Made by a program: the position numbers and the translations under genes
Shown: piece by piece, positions 19,592 to 30,976 of the stretch
How the letters are laid out: each line of letters starts with the position of its first letter
Position numbering within the stretch: position 1 is the first letter of the stretch
Notes under the pieces: generated by a model
Database searches by the model: none
The model's input: the letters and a program-made list of their open reading frames with translations, nothing else
What the model was told of the DNA's origin: nothing
DNA from: Pyricularia pennisetigena
Taxonomy: Eukaryota > Ascomycota > Sordariomycetes > Magnaporthales > Pyriculariaceae
Assembly: GCF_004337985.1 (NCBI RefSeq)
Contig: NW_021940919.1
Span: 1,337,874-1,401,873 of the forward strand
Direction of reading: 5' to 3'
DNA: 64,000 nt

Positions 19592-21443
19592 TAGTCTCAG
19601 CGCTCATCCCTGAAGGCCAGAGCTCCACAATTGATCCATTTCGCTCCACTTCGTGGCTCAATTGCGGCTTTGCAATGTACCTGTGGGTCCATCCAAAGAA
19701 CGCTCTGGTTCAGGTCTGAGGACAATTTGTCGATTTTCGCCGTTCATGGCGGTATTTTTGGCCTTTTTTTAACCGAAACTCCTTTATTATTCCACAACTA
19801 TGCACAATATTGAAAAAATAAAATATCGTTGAAAATAGCGTTTAATACCGCTATTAGCAGCGATTCGATTTATTTTTTTATCTATTATAATAGCCGAATT
19901 CGATACCACCTGCCCTTAATCCGTTCATGGCGGTACTGTATTTTCGATTTTTTTTCGATTTTCGATTTTTTTTAATATTATTTTTGATTTTTGACCAAAT
20001 TTTATAATTTTTGCACGTGGAGGGTCGTATATACTTATATATCGTTATACTAAATTTTGGTGCATATACCAGATTATATACGCAGTTAAATAAGCGGATA
20101 GGCAAAGTATATACTTTTTTATATATAATTTACAATCGAAACTCGTTTATATTTTTACCAATTTTAACGATAATAAAACCAAAACTTCAAAAATTTCACT
20201 ACGTATATAAACAAACGTCCAAATCCCGTCTCACTTGTAATATCGGTTTTAAAAACTGTTTTATAAAAAGAAATGCTAAATGTGTATTTTATAAATTATT
20301 TGCTTTATTTAATTAATTTTATATTATTCTCGTTTTGCAGCCAAATTTCGTGGGTTTTGCACGTGGGGGGTGGCATATATATATTTAATATAATATCACA
20401 TCTTTATACATATATCTAATTATATAAGCCGTTAAATATGCGGATAGGTAAAGTATATCCAATTTTATATATATTTTGCAATCGAAATGCTTTTACATTT
20501 TTACCAATTTTAACATTAATAAAACCAAAATTAAAAGTAGATAATGTATATAAATAAACGTTAACGTAAACCCCGATTTACAATACCGGCCCTTTTTGTT
20601 TTTTTATATAAAAAAATGCTGAATGTGTATTATTTTTATATTTATTGCTTTATTTAATTAAATAAAATTTATAAAAAAAAGGTACAATAAAGCTCTTTAA
20701 TAAATTGATAAAAGAATGCCTAAGTTAAACTTTCTTTTAATTTTACCAATATTTGCGTAAATTATTCAGGTTTTTAACAAAATGTTAATTAATATAAAAA
20801 TATTACTAAAACTTTTGTTTTAATCGATAAATGCATGCACTTTATAGTATTAGGTCTGCTAGGCTATCAATACTGTAACTAAAATTAAAATTAATATTAT
20901 ATACCATTATTCAAAAAAAAATTAAATATAATGAAAAAGTACAAATTTTACTGAATATTTTAATATCTTTTCAAATACAATGGTTATAAAGACGCGGCCG
21001 GCACTCAAGTACTTAACAAATCCCAATAAATACAACCCAAATTACTATATATTTTTATAATTTTTATTTATTTCTTTATACGAATATTTAATTGCACGCT
21101 ATAGGTACACTATTTTCTTTTGCCATTATAATGCGAATATTTTGTATATACCCGCTATAAACGGCAGAATACCACAAATTATCCTTATATTAATAAAATA
21201 ATTATTAGCGATATCGCAACATTAGGTATATTATTAATAATACCGTTATAAACGGCGAAATGCGACAAATTATCGTTGGTGGTACCGCCATGAACGGCGA
21301 AATGCGACAAGATGTCCTCAGACTAGAACGAGCGCGATTTTTTCGGCCAATGTAATTGGTCGAAAAGCCATGTGGCTGAAAGGTACATGGAGCGCTCGGT
21401 CCCCACTGCGAAGCAGGGGGGTCTAGTCTGAGCACTGAGACTA
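19592..21443 (+). mobile_element. Family H non-autonomous TIR DNA transposon
   Basis: A complete 1852-bp element. The 15-bp imperfect TIRs are TAGTCTCAGCGCTCA (19592) and its inverted partner TGAGCACTGAGACTA (ending 21443). The target duplication is TTAAAGGGT (19583-19591 and 21444-21452). A 9-bp duplication suggests a Mutator-like element; an 8-bp reading (TTAAAGGG) would suggest hAT. The empty site is confirmed by copia C3, which runs through the locus. No transposase-like ORF exists. The interior has inverted and direct repeats, including several (GCCAT)AAACGGCGAAATGCGAC blocks near 21190-21310 and repeated 'ttacaatcgaaa' units. Confidence 0.85.
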
Positions 21444-21452
21444 TTAAAGGGT

Positions 21453-21952
21453 GCGATATCCTTATTCGAAATAACGTTATTTCGAATTACGCCTATGTAA
21501 TAGGTAAATATAAAACAGGTTTTAACATGGTTTTACAGGGGGTTACAAAAGGCTGTGCAGCCCTGTTGGAAGTAAAACTGAATAATATAAATCCCGAAAA
21601 TTACGAGGACTATAAAGTTTACACCGATTTGGAACCGGAAGAAAATACGGTAACGGAAAAGCTAAATCCCGAACAAAATACGGAAATAGCGGTAAACTCA
21701 CCTATAATAACCCAAAAGCTTAACGGTAAAAACCTTTAAAATATTCGAAAGATTGGGCCCCGTAGGCTCGGCACGCCGTTAGGTGACCCTTTTATGAAAC
21801 CTAATATAAAAGGGATGATTGTCGAAAAAAAGGGGTTTCCTATATAGAAAATCCGTTATTGAAACCTCCTTTATTATCGGATTTAAAGCAGGACCCCGTA
21901 AATTACCTCCTTTTAGGGGTAAAATAGATTACGGACTGTTAATCAAACCTTA
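21453..21952 (+). pseudogene. pol: Copia C1 pol, protease-integrase linker
   Basis: This is the continuation after family H: VLQGVTKGCAALLEVKLNN at 21527 onward, an acidic stretch with NPEQNTEIAVNS, then a decayed segment equivalent to the RPGTPLGNPF block of C3. It is interrupted by the mariner at 21953 and resumes at 23361. The corresponding C3 segment lies at 48480-48611 and 49640-49930. Confidence 0.75.
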
Positions 21953-23358
21953 CAGCACCTGTCCAAAAATAACGCAACGCGACAGGGGTATTTTTACACC
22001 GCGTTTTGGATCGCGTTACCCTCCCAAAAACTCACCCTTTTCAATCCACCACAACTCAGCCAAAACATGTTAGACGAACGTGCTTTTGGGCTTGCCTTAA
22101 CCGGAAACCGCCAAAAATATAATAAATTCAAACCAGAAACACGTGCCGCGATGGTGCAGGCGAGGACGCTGGGGCAAAGTTGTCAAAAGGTGGCCGACGA
22201 ATTCCAAACCACAAAATCTACAGTCCTGCGTACAAAACGCAAATGGAACGAACACCGTACCTTTTAACACCTACCTAAATCCGGCCGGCCAAAGCTATTT
22301 ACGGAAAAAAACACCCGTAATTTAACGCGTATAGTGCGAAATACCCCTAAAATCAACTGGCATACCCTCCGCACGGAAATACAAGGGGTAAATAACCGTT
22401 CTACCTACCGCAGGCGCCTCAAAAAACAAGGGATCCTGCATTGGAAAGCCAAAAAACGCATTTTGTTATTTCAGGGGTTTGTTGAAAAGCGCCTAAAATT
22501 TATATATAATTGGGAGGGTAACGAAGAAAATTTGACTGAAATACGTATATATAAAATAAAGCTATTCCCAATTACTAATAACGCGTACCTTATAAGTTAT
22601 ATATAGCGACGAATGCTCGGTGCACAACGCCCGTTCAGGGGGTATATTATGGGTATTCGGATACCCAAACGAGCGCTACAAGCCAGAAAATATATATAAA
22701 ACAACGCACGGCAAACCCTCGATCACAATTATGTTTTGGGCATATATATGGAAAGGGGGTAGGTTTAAGCTGATCGCTATGCGCCGGGACGAACGGCCAG
22801 GTAAAAAAGGAGGTTATTCGTCCCAAAGTTATATTAACGCGTTAAGGGAAGGTTTAATCCCTATATATAAGGGAACGAGGCGATTTTAACAAAACAACGC
22901 CGGTATATATAAATCGGTGCAAACCATAACTTGGATCCTCAACAACGCGATCGAATTAATCGATTGGCCGTCTTACAGCCCAGATATCAACCCTATAGAA
23001 CACGTATGGAAGCTGTTAAAAGAAACAATAAAAAGACAGCACCCTCATTTTACTGAATTAGGTGAAAGTAGGGCCGCGATAGAGGAATTTATTAGCTTGG
23101 CCCAGGTTACGTGGGATGGGTTGGACCAGACCAAGATCGATCAGCTACTTGAATCTATGCCCCGCAGGATTGCAGCGGTGCGCGAAGCCGAAGGTTGGTA
23201 TACCAAATATTAAAGAGCATTGAGATAGCTTCATTTTCATGTATTTACTTTATCTGTAGCCCTAAAATTGAATGTGTGGACTTACACCAAAGTTTGGTGG
23301 TGCAGATAATAGGGGGGGTTGACCCCTGTCGCGTTGCGTTATTTTTGGACAGGTGCTG
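21953..23358 (+). mobile_element. Tc1/mariner element 1
   Basis: A 1406-bp element with long, nearly perfect TIRs: CAGCACCTGTCCAAAAATAA at 21953 (continuing CGCAACGCGACAGGGG) and its inverse ending at 23358. It is flanked by the TA target (21951-21952 and 23359-23360) and inserted in copia C1. It is relatively little RIPped. A second, more decayed copy lies at 34036-35428. Confidence 0.93.
22067..23213 (+). pseudogene. Tc1/mariner transposase (DD34E type), broken
   Basis: The reading starts at MLDERAFGLALTGNRQK and includes a paired-like HTH (TRAAMVQARTLGQSCQKVAD, VLRTKRKW). The DDE domain follows: first Asp in YSDECSVHN (near 22600), WVFGYPNERYKP, HGKPSITIMFWAYIW, then QNNAGIYKS, where the second catalytic Asp is expected but Asn is read, and SPDINPIEHVWKLLK with the final Glu. 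The gap between the second and third catalytic positions is 34 residues, the DD34E spacing of Tc1. Stops at 22267 and 22889 and a frameshift near 22540-22610 break it. It would have cut and pasted the element in the nucleus; it is inactive. Confidence 0.9.
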
Positions 23359-23360
23359 TA

Positions 23361-24470
23361 ACGGAAATGGAATTACAGGTGATTATAACGGAATCCAGGC
23401 CCAAAAAACCCTGTTATGGTACAGGCTTTGGGGGCATATAAGCTTATCATGGCTAAAAAAATCCGCTTAAATTACAGAAAGTTTACCTAATTTCGACAAA
23501 ATTAGGGCAATTCCCTATATTGCTTGCGTTAAAGCTATTTTTGTGAGGCGTACAAATAAAATCGCACTCCCTACATCTCCCAATATTTTCGATTTTATAA
23601 ATCGTATTACAATGACTTTCAAACCTAATCCTCACAATAAAAACCTGTATTTTTGTTATCACTGGACCGAAAATCACGTTTTCGGTCGTCGATCGCATTA
23701 CGAACTTAAACCGGACCTACGGTTTTCGTGGCTATTGAAGGTTTTTTTTAAGGGTTTAAAAGCTACGTAAGGGCGTTACCCCCTAAATTTTCACTTCGAT
23801 AGGGGGTATAAAGTTAATATAGACCTTCAAAATTGGTTTACAAACAAAAATGCTAATTCTAGCATTTCGAATCCCTATAACCACGGCCAAAACGGATTAA
23901 CGGGACGGTTTATTAGGGTTATTTTGGATGAATTACGGTTTACCATTATAGCGGCGGGTTTACCATTATATTTATAATTATTTATTATTTGCCGTGGTTA
24001 ATTTAATTAACCCTACAGCGGTAATTAATAGGGATATAAAACCTTACGAGCAATTTCAACCCAAATTCCAACCTGGATTACCGTATAAACCCAATTAGGG
24101 TATTTTCGGGTTTTCGGAACTATATACCAGGTTATTATACCGCTGGAAAAACGCGAAAAATCTATGAAATTGGTTCCCTGCACCGAAACGGTGAAACTTT
24201 TAACCCATTTGTTAAATTTCACAGCGTTGGTTTACGTACCCGCTAAACGGGCCGTATATAAAACCTTTACCGTGAAAATTACAAAAGCTATAACCGCTGA
24301 AAGTTCGGTTATTCCAAGAGAAAGGTTACAGATTTTAAAGGGGGAAAATATAAATTTAAAAGGGAATTTTAATTTTAAACCTGAAAACGAAACTAACAGC
24401 GTTCCAACGGATAATTATCCCCTAAAAAGCCCTGAAAAAATAGGGCATGTACCACGTATAGGGTAATTAC
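23361..24470 (+). pseudogene. pol: Copia C1 integrase remnant
   Basis: After the mariner, the GAG-pre-integrase motif reads LLWYRLWGHISLSWLKK (H-x-R-x-G-H type, first His lost). The integrase core follows: the first catalytic Asp site reads as TEN instead of the (M)DR seen in C3; FHFDRGYKV keeps the second Asp; and NPYNHGQNGLTGRFIRVIL has Gly at the catalytic Glu position (TER in C3). Two of the three catalytic residues are therefore lost. The C-terminal side (24164-24466) continues with VPCTETVKLLTHLLN. Confidence 0.85.
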
Positions 24471-25395
24471 CACCGTTTACAGGGCATTTAAGCCCTTAAA
24501 ATACAATGCTCGCCAGGTTTGTACAACCTATTATTCGCCCCCCAAAACGTATAACAGTAGCGGTACCTAATCCAATAATTAAAACCATGGAAATTCCGGA
24601 GTTTTTAGCACCTAAAATACAAAATATAAAATTAAATTCGCAATTCGAAAACCCAAGTCTAATGGAAATAAATTGTGTGCATTATCTTTATTTTAAGGTA
24701 AAGACGGTGAACCAAATAATTACCAAGAGGCCCTAAATAGCCCCGCAAATGCTTAATAATTAGGTGTTATAGCGTTTGAATTCGAGCAAATTGTTACTGC
24801 AAAAACATTTTGCTTTATCCCCAGAGTTAAAATGCCTGCAGGCCGTAAACTCGTTTTCACCCGGCAGGTGTTTAAATTAAAAAAAGAATGAAAATAATAA
24901 ACCCATAAAATATAGCATTAGGTTTGTTATAATGGGTTTTTTACGGGTCGAAGGGCCAAATTATATCGAAATGTTTACCAACATCAACATACCACCTACC
25001 TGGCGTATATTTTCAGTTATAGCTAATGCACAAAATTGGGAAACAGAACAAATCGATTTTGTTGGTGCGTTTTTCAATAGTGACCTTACCTACTTAAATA
25101 TATATTTGCAAATTCCAAACGGTTTTAACGAATGGGCCAAATCCTGTAACCCTCCCACCGCTAAATGTTTAGTAGAAATGGGTTATAATCCGAGAAGATT
25201 GCAGATTATACAGTTGGAATAGGCGCTATACGGTGTGAAACAGGGTCCAGGAAAATGGCAAAACAAGCTTAAGCCCCTATTTTTCAAAAAAGGTTTTAAG
25301 CTGTTAACTCTAATCCCGTTGTTTTTTATAACGTTAAATCCAAACATTTTATCGGTACCTTTGTAGATAACTGCCTGCTAATGTTAAATGGAAGT
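24471..25395 (+). pseudogene. pol: Copia C1 reverse transcriptase, truncated
   Basis: A linker (24506-24736) leads into RT_copia: EQIDFVGAFFNSDL near 25050-25085 keeps the catalytic Asp block; then LQIPNGFNEWAKS, ALYGVKQGPGKWQNKL near 25226-25270; and HFIGTFVDNCLLM near 25345-25385, where the canonical (Y/F)VDD is FVDN. The reading stops at the LTR junction at 25396; thumb and RNase H are missing. Several stops lie between blocks. Confidence 0.85.
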
Positions 25396-25952
25396 GTTAA
25401 TTATATGCGTTATTTAGCATATAATGGGTCCACCTTTATTTGTATATATGCCACAATAGATAGTGCCGAAGTGGGGCTGTTGAGGTTGTCAGATTTTCTG
25501 TTATATTTTGTGTGTTGCAGGAGTTGCGATTCAAAGTCAGCGGGTGGGGTTTCACCCTATACCGGGTTTAACACCCACCCTGCACTTACGAGTCAACTAC
25601 CCTGTACCGGGTTGAAATTTTCACCAAATTAACAAATCAATGCGAATTTAGGAATGGTTTGTATGGAAATGAGCGTGTTTTTTCAACAACGCATACAAAA
25701 TCATTTTTCGGAAAATCGTGTGCGGCACCGGAACGTTTTCTGGCGTGCGGACCCCCACTTCGATGTCGGAAAGTATATAAGGGAGACAAAGCAAAGCCTC
25801 CCCCACCAATGATTAAATCTATTATCCCAGATTTAGTGAACAATTTAATGCCTTTAAGCCTGTAATTACAGGCCTTATAGCGCAAATAGCACCACGCCGC
25901 ACCTAGGCTAATGCCTAAACCCCTGTTGGCAACCCATATTATTAACAGTGGC
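25396..25952 (+). repeat. Copia LTR (LTR-C), plus orientation
   Basis: 557 bp, from TGTTAATTATATGCG to CATATTATTAACA, with inverted TGTTAAT/ATTAACA termini. It is in the opposite orientation to LTR-C at 29483-30976, 41406-41986 and 52388-52945. The flanks GGAAG and GTGGC do not match. The left flank is C1 RT (+) and the right flank is C2 integrase (-), so this LTR bridges two inverted, truncated copia copies. It is the least RIPped LTR-C copy. Confidence 0.88.
25774..25780 (+). promoter_or_regulatory. TATA box of LTR-C
   Basis: TATATAA in the context GGAAAGTATATAAGGGAG, about 175 bp before the LTR end. Placement inside an LTR and the intact core suggest the retrotransposon's promoter; transcription would start a little downstream. 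Confidence 0.5.
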
Positions 25953-26440
25953 TATAGGGATTCAAAATGCTAAAATTAATATTTTTGTTTGTAAACTAAT
26001 TTTCAAAGTGTGTATTAAATTCGTGCCCCCCATCGAAGTGAAAAGGTAGGGGGTAACGCCCGTATATAGTTTTTAAAATTTTAAAAAATCCCTTAATAGC
26101 TATTAGAACCGTAGGTCCGGTTTTATTTTGTAGTGGGATCGACCACCGAAAACGTGATATTCGGTATACTAACAACAAAAATACGGGTTCTTTATTGTGC
26201 AAATTAGGTTTAAACATTATTATATTACTATACATAAAATCGAAAATATTAGGGCGTGTGAAAAGTACAACTTTATCCGTACGCCTAACAAAAATGGCTT
26301 TGACGCAAGCAATATAAGTAATTGCCCTAATTTTGTCGAAATTAGGTAACCCTTTTATAAATTTAGCGGCTTTTTTAAGCAATAATAGCCTCATATGCCC
26401 CAAACGCGTATTTTATAACAGGGCTTTTGGACCTGAATCT
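25953..26440 (-). pseudogene. pol: Copia C2 integrase core remnant
   Basis: The open stretch 25996-26403 reads MGHMRLLLLKKAAKFIKGLP, then CVKAIFVRRTDKVV (zinc-finger tail) and the core: FLLLVYRISRFRWSIPLQNK. The first catalytic Asp reads as Tyr (C3 has MDRKSR). GRYPLPFHFDGGHEFN keeps the second Asp. The Glu block lies beyond the truncation. Confidence 0.85.
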
Positions 26441-27370
26441 CGTTATAATCGCCCGTAAATCCGTTTCCTTTGGCGGTCAATTAATTAAACGTCGGTAATT
26501 CGTTTCAAGTTCCAAAAAAGGTCATTTACAAAGGTCTGGTTTGAATCCGATAATAAAAGTGGTTTTAACAACCGAGATTTTATATAAAAACCCCATTTTT
26601 CTCGGAAATAATCCCTTTTATATTCGGTTACATTAAGGGGTTATTTAACGGCCTACCGGGCCTATGGAACCCAATTTCGCGTGGATTTTCAGGGCTTTTA
26701 CCGCTAAATCTCTGCGTTACAGGTGAATTTACAGCATTTCCGTATTTTATTCGGGATTTATCTTTTCCGTTACCGTATTTTTTTCCGGTTCCGAATTGGT
26801 GTAAATTTTATAATCCTTTTCAAAGTTTATATTATTTAATCGTAATTTTACCCGGGCTACGTAACCTTTTATAACCCCTTATAATTCCATGATAAAAGCG
26901 GTGTTATATTTACCTACTATATAGGCCTAATTCGAAATTTTTGGTATATTTCGAATAAGGATATCCCACGCTATAACCTCCAAATAAAACGAATATTTAA
27001 CAGTAGTTAGGCTTCCTTACGCTTTACAATCCTTATCGTACAAAATATTTTTTAATAATACGCCACCTATATAATAATATATAAAATTACGGACGATATT
27101 TGCTCCAAACAAAGGGATATATTAAACGTTATTTAACGTAAGTTTTTTAAATTCGTCAGCTTTTTGTATGTAACGGACCTGCATATTAAAAGTTCCGGTG
27201 CTTATAAACCTAATAGGGCCACCTTTTGTACCGATTTCGATTGTGAAGCCGGGGGTATAATCGGTAAAGAATTGCTTATTTGTAAAAATATAGTGCGTAT
27301 TACCTGTATCGTACAGGATAGGGTAACTTAAATTTTAAAGTTAAGGGCCTTTTTTTGCGCCGCGTTTAGG
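26441..27370 (-). pseudogene. pol: Copia C2 protease and linker remnant
   Basis: Decayed linker (26441-27100), then the protease on the minus strand near 27100-27340. The active site reads LYDTGNTHYIFTNKQF, an intact DTG, at about 27270-27320. Stops occur throughout the linker. Confidence 0.75.
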
Positions 27371-28613
27371 TTTTGGTTTAGCTTTAGAATTAGCTGTTAA
27401 AACCTGTGGTTTTAACGTTTTACCGGTATAATCGGGTTTTGAAGCCGATTCCGAATTTAATTTTATAATTTCGTTAATAGCGGAATTAACCTTTTATTCC
27501 AGGGCGTTATACGCTCCCCATTCGTTAACGTCACCTGGAATTAAACCCGTAATTAATTCAAAATATATGGAAATTATGGACGTTCCAACCGTCAAGTCGC
27601 TGGAGTTGGAGGATTTAATATTTTTTGCAGTTGCAAAATCCACAATAGGGTTTTATTACCCTTTTTCCGTGATTTAAAGGTGGTTTCCTGCCTATTAGAT
27701 TCCTTTTTAGCGCCTTCTTTAGCGTTCTTTTACCCGGTTTTTGATTTTCAAACCTATAATCAGCGGTTATAACCGTTATAAAGCCTAAAATCGAGCTTTT
27801 GGATATAAGGTCCGTTATTAGGTATTGCAAATTTAATCTTTCCGAATTTTGGCCTATAGCCTCCAGGGCCCGTAAATATTGATTTTGTATATTTATAGGG
27901 TTAATCTGTACGTTAGTAATCGTTAATTTGATTACCAGTAGGTTAAAACGGCTGTTAAACTCCGGTATCAATCTTTTAAATTTCGAAAAACTTAAAGCGT
28001 GGAATTCCCGATATAACGAATTTCGACTAATTTCGGGTGCAACGGAATAATTATTTTCCAGGGTTTTATAAACTGTTACGGGGTTGGAATGGCATGCAAT
28101 GGATTTTAAAAGTTTTTTGGTTAATTTGTTTTTTATAAATAATAATAGGAGTAATTGCTCGTATTCCGGTAAAGTATAATTAGTTTCAAGGTCGGGAATA
28201 AATCCCGCTGCTTTTATAGCCCTGAATTGGACTATTAACACCTGTTTCAACGAATTATAATTGCTAACCCTTATCAATTTACAATATTCGGGAAAAAAAT
28301 ACCCGTTTCGATAGTTTTTTACCTATCCCGTTACCTAAAATTAAATTACCGGGTGGATTGGGGGGTACGGTAGCGGTAGCCGGTTTAAAATCCAAATTAC
28401 CATTAACATTAGTGGAATTACCGTTTCTTATAATTAATAGGGTAATTAATTGTTAAATTATCCCTTAAAATTAATCCATTTACGTCATAAACGTTTTTAA
28501 ATGCAAGCTTTAAACCTGTAATTTAGCGATTAAAACTTCGTATGGGCTGGGTTTAGGCCCTTCATTTGCTCATATTGAGCCTGGAAGGCGCAATATGGGG
28601 CTGTTTTTTTCAT
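27371..28613 (-). pseudogene. gag: Copia C2 gag remnant
   Basis: The start codon is at 28613 (minus), equivalent to 51585 in C3. The best open stretch is 27615-28277: LKQVLIVQFRAIKAAGFIPD, LYREFHALSFSKFKRLIPEF, FNSRFNLLVIKL, then a Lys-rich tail. Conservation with C1 and C3 shows this is the capsid protein. Stops interrupt both ends. Confidence 0.8.
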
Positions 28614-29468
28614 TATGGGGTAGCCCAAATTATATTTGGAATTCGTTAATTTATAGTTATAATTAATAAATTTAGTCGGTTAAATGTAAATACCTAATTT
28701 AATCTAGGATTTGTTGTACCGTTTACCTTTTAACAGGTATAGGCCTGTAATTGCCAATTACAGGGTTTATGGCTATTTTCAATGGTCGATATCCATTAGG
28801 AAAGACAGGGTTGGAATCCCTAAAATCCGCAATTAATGGGTCTCCTGGTATTTATACTAATCCAGGTGCTTGTAACGAATTTAATTCGCCAAATGGGTGT
28901 AGGGTAATTTGTAAGGTATTATATAGGGTAACGTGCAAAATATCGTGCAAGGTAGCGCGCAGGGTATCGTGGAAGGTAACGAACCAATTAACGTAATTCC
29001 GTTAATGGGTTTATGGGTTATTATAAACCCTATTAAACGCATTAGGATTTAATGGGTTCATAGGCTATTGTAAACCCTATTAAATACATTAAAACCTTGC
29101 TAGACTATTAGCGACCAGATACAGGGGTGTTTAGCCCTAATTCGCCAGCGTAAACCCTATTAAAACTTGAACCAATTATAATAGCGTGTACGATTTATAA
29201 AAACTATACCACAATTTTGGATTTGCAATGCAAGCGATCACTGCAATACTTGAAAGGCCTAAATCGAACGCTAATTTTTAGCGATCCTTATTGTAAATAC
29301 AGGGGTTTAGGTGCTGAATTAGCGCCCAAAACCAGCAATTTAGTACAAAAATAACAATATTTTCGTTAATATACGTGTTGTAAAAATGCGATAATAACCA
29401 AAATAAAACCTAAATTTCAGGTTTTCCAACGATGTAAAATACACTTTGGTGCACAAACTAAAACCTTT
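28614..29468 (-). repeat. Copia C2 5' leader
   Basis: About 855 bp of untranslated leader between PBS and gag. It contains a 12-bp tandem repeat (28904-28981) and short direct repeats of AAACCCTATTAAA near 29020-29165. The same leader is present in C3 (51586-52373). No ORF is supported. Confidence 0.6.
28904..28981. repeat. 12-bp tandem repeat in copia leader
   Basis: Six and a half units of consensus GTAWCGTGCARG start at 28904, 28916, 28928, 28940, 28952, 28964 and 28976, and vary mostly at RIP-type positions. An equivalent 4-5 unit array lies in C3 at 51874-51932. Confidence 0.85.
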
Positions 29469-29482
29469 CCGGGTTTATAACC
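29469..29482 (-). promoter_or_regulatory. Primer-binding site, half-tRNA-iMet type
   Basis: Directly next to the LTR, the minus strand reads GGTTATAAACCCGG. C3 has AATTATAAGCCCGG at the same place. Allowing G-to-A changes, both derive from GGTTATGAGCCCGG, the complement of an initiator-tRNA-Met anticodon stem-loop (CCGGGCTCATAACC). Drosophila copia and yeast Ty5 prime this way with a cleaved half-tRNA. Confidence 0.65.
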
Positions 29483-30976
29483 TGTTAATAAAATGGGTTA
29501 CTAGTAGGGGTTTAAGCATTAACCTTGGTGCGGCCTGGTGTTAATTGCGTTACAAAAACCTGTGATTATAAGGTTTAAATGCACTAATTCTTTATTAAAT
29601 TTTGGGACTGATAATTTCAATTTATTGGTGGGGGAATCTTTGTTTTATTTCCCCTACATATTTTCCGACATCGAAATGGGGGTCCGTACCCCGGAGAACG
29701 TTCCGGTACCGCACACGATTTTCCGAAAAATTATTTTATATGCGCTGTTGACAAAACACCCTTATTTACATACAAATTATCTTTGGGTTCGCACCAATTT
29801 GCTAATTTGGTAAAGTTTTCAGCCCAATATAAGGTAGTTAATTCGTAAATGCAGGGTGGGTGTTAACCCGCTATGGGGTAAACCCCATACGCTAACATTT
29901 TAAATCGCAATTCCTGCAATACAAAATATAGCGGAAAATCCGACAGCCCCAACAGCCCGACTTCGGCACTATTTATTATGGCTTATATACAAATAAAAGT
30001 GGACCTATTTGTAAAAAAGAAGGTTATGTGATAAATTGTGAAGTGAATATATCTGTATAAGGTAGATATATATAAGGGGAAAAAGGTCACTTTTATAAGT
30101 AAGATAGATAGAGGTAAAAATTGTATTGATGGTTGAATGAATCGAGAGATCGATAGTTCGATGGATCGATAGATAGATAGATCAATAGATGGATGGATAG
30201 ATCGACAGATAAATCATAAAACTTCCTCTAATTCTAAGGCGGGAAACTCTTCCCTATTTATCTGCAAAAGTATTGCATGTGGCAATCCATGTGTTACAAA
30301 TCCACGTATTAAGGTTTGCATTTTATTTTCCCAATTAGGATAAACTAAAACAACGCTTCAGCGTTCACCTATTTATATATGTGGCTATTTTGAACGTCTC
30401 ATATTTGAAACGTTGTATGACGCAATCTTCAAAACCTTACCTGTATTTATGTTATGCGTTTTATTTTTACCAAAATAGGTTTGCCTGTGGATCGCATGAT
30501 CTGCACATGATCTGCATATGATCTGCGTTCATTTCTTTTGCCCAAATAGGTCAAAAGTATACATGCATGAATTGTGTGCAATTGTATTGCATTATTTAAT
30601 TAATACACGTTATACATTGCATAAAGGTTATGCATTATTATGCATAATAATTATGCATCATTGTGCATATTAATTATACATCATTGTGCATAATTATGCA
30701 TCGTAGTATTTACTGCGTGCTTAAACTTATGATATAAGTTTATTATTCTTTTATGCATTGCATAATATTTATGCATAGTTGTGCATAATTATGCATCGTA
30801 GTATATATTACGTATTTAAGCTTATAATATAAGCTTATTAGTCTTTTATGCACTGCATAATAATTATGCATAATTGTGCATAATTATGTATCGTAGTATA
30901 TATTACGTGCTTAAGCTTATAATATAAGCTTATTATTCTCATACTATTATATGCTAAATAACGCATATAATTAACA
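29483..30976 (-). repeat. Copia C2 5' LTR (LTR-C) with R1 inside
   Basis: From TGTTAATAAAATGGG (29483) to CATATAATTAACA (30976), minus orientation. It is split by the R1 element at 30010-30943 with its CTATT duplication; without it the LTR is about 555 bp. The right flank ATAAA is gypsy-E integrase sequence, so C2 was inserted into gypsy-E. Confidence 0.88.
30010..30943 (+). mobile_element. R1 element with CTATT duplication
   Basis: A full R1 (934 bp) from TGTAAAAAAGAAGG to CTCATA, between CTATT copies at 30005-30009 and 30944-30948. The empty site 'GGACCCATTACATGC' is seen in LTR-C at 52910-52922. It has three palindromic terminal units and a GATA/GATC tract. Confidence 0.93.

Larger units (their letters stand above)
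16498..25395 (+). mobile_element. Ty1/copia element copy C1 (5' and 3' ends missing)
   Basis: Collinear with copia copies C2-C4 in the order gag, protease, integrase, RT, the Ty1/copia order. It begins inside the leader (TTAACCCTGTATTTTAG at 16498, equivalent to about 28805 on the minus strand of C2) directly after LTR-D. It ends inside RT at 25395, where a plus-strand LTR-C abuts. It carries a partial R1 (16879-17128), a full R1 (18225-19145), a family H element (19592-21443) and a mariner (21953-23358). Neither its own 5' LTR nor its RNase H is present. Confidence 0.85.
25953..29482 (-). mobile_element. Ty1/copia element copy C2, 3' part missing
   Basis: A minus-strand copia copy running from its 5' LTR (29483-30976) leftwards through PBS, leader, gag and protease to the middle of integrase at 25953, where the plus-strand LTR-C cuts it. 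RT and RNase H are lost. Gene order and sequence match C1 and C3. Confidence 0.85.

Noticed and set aside
25659..25885. ORFs on both strands inside LTR-C
   Set aside because: Not preserved in the other LTR-C copies and located across the promoter region.
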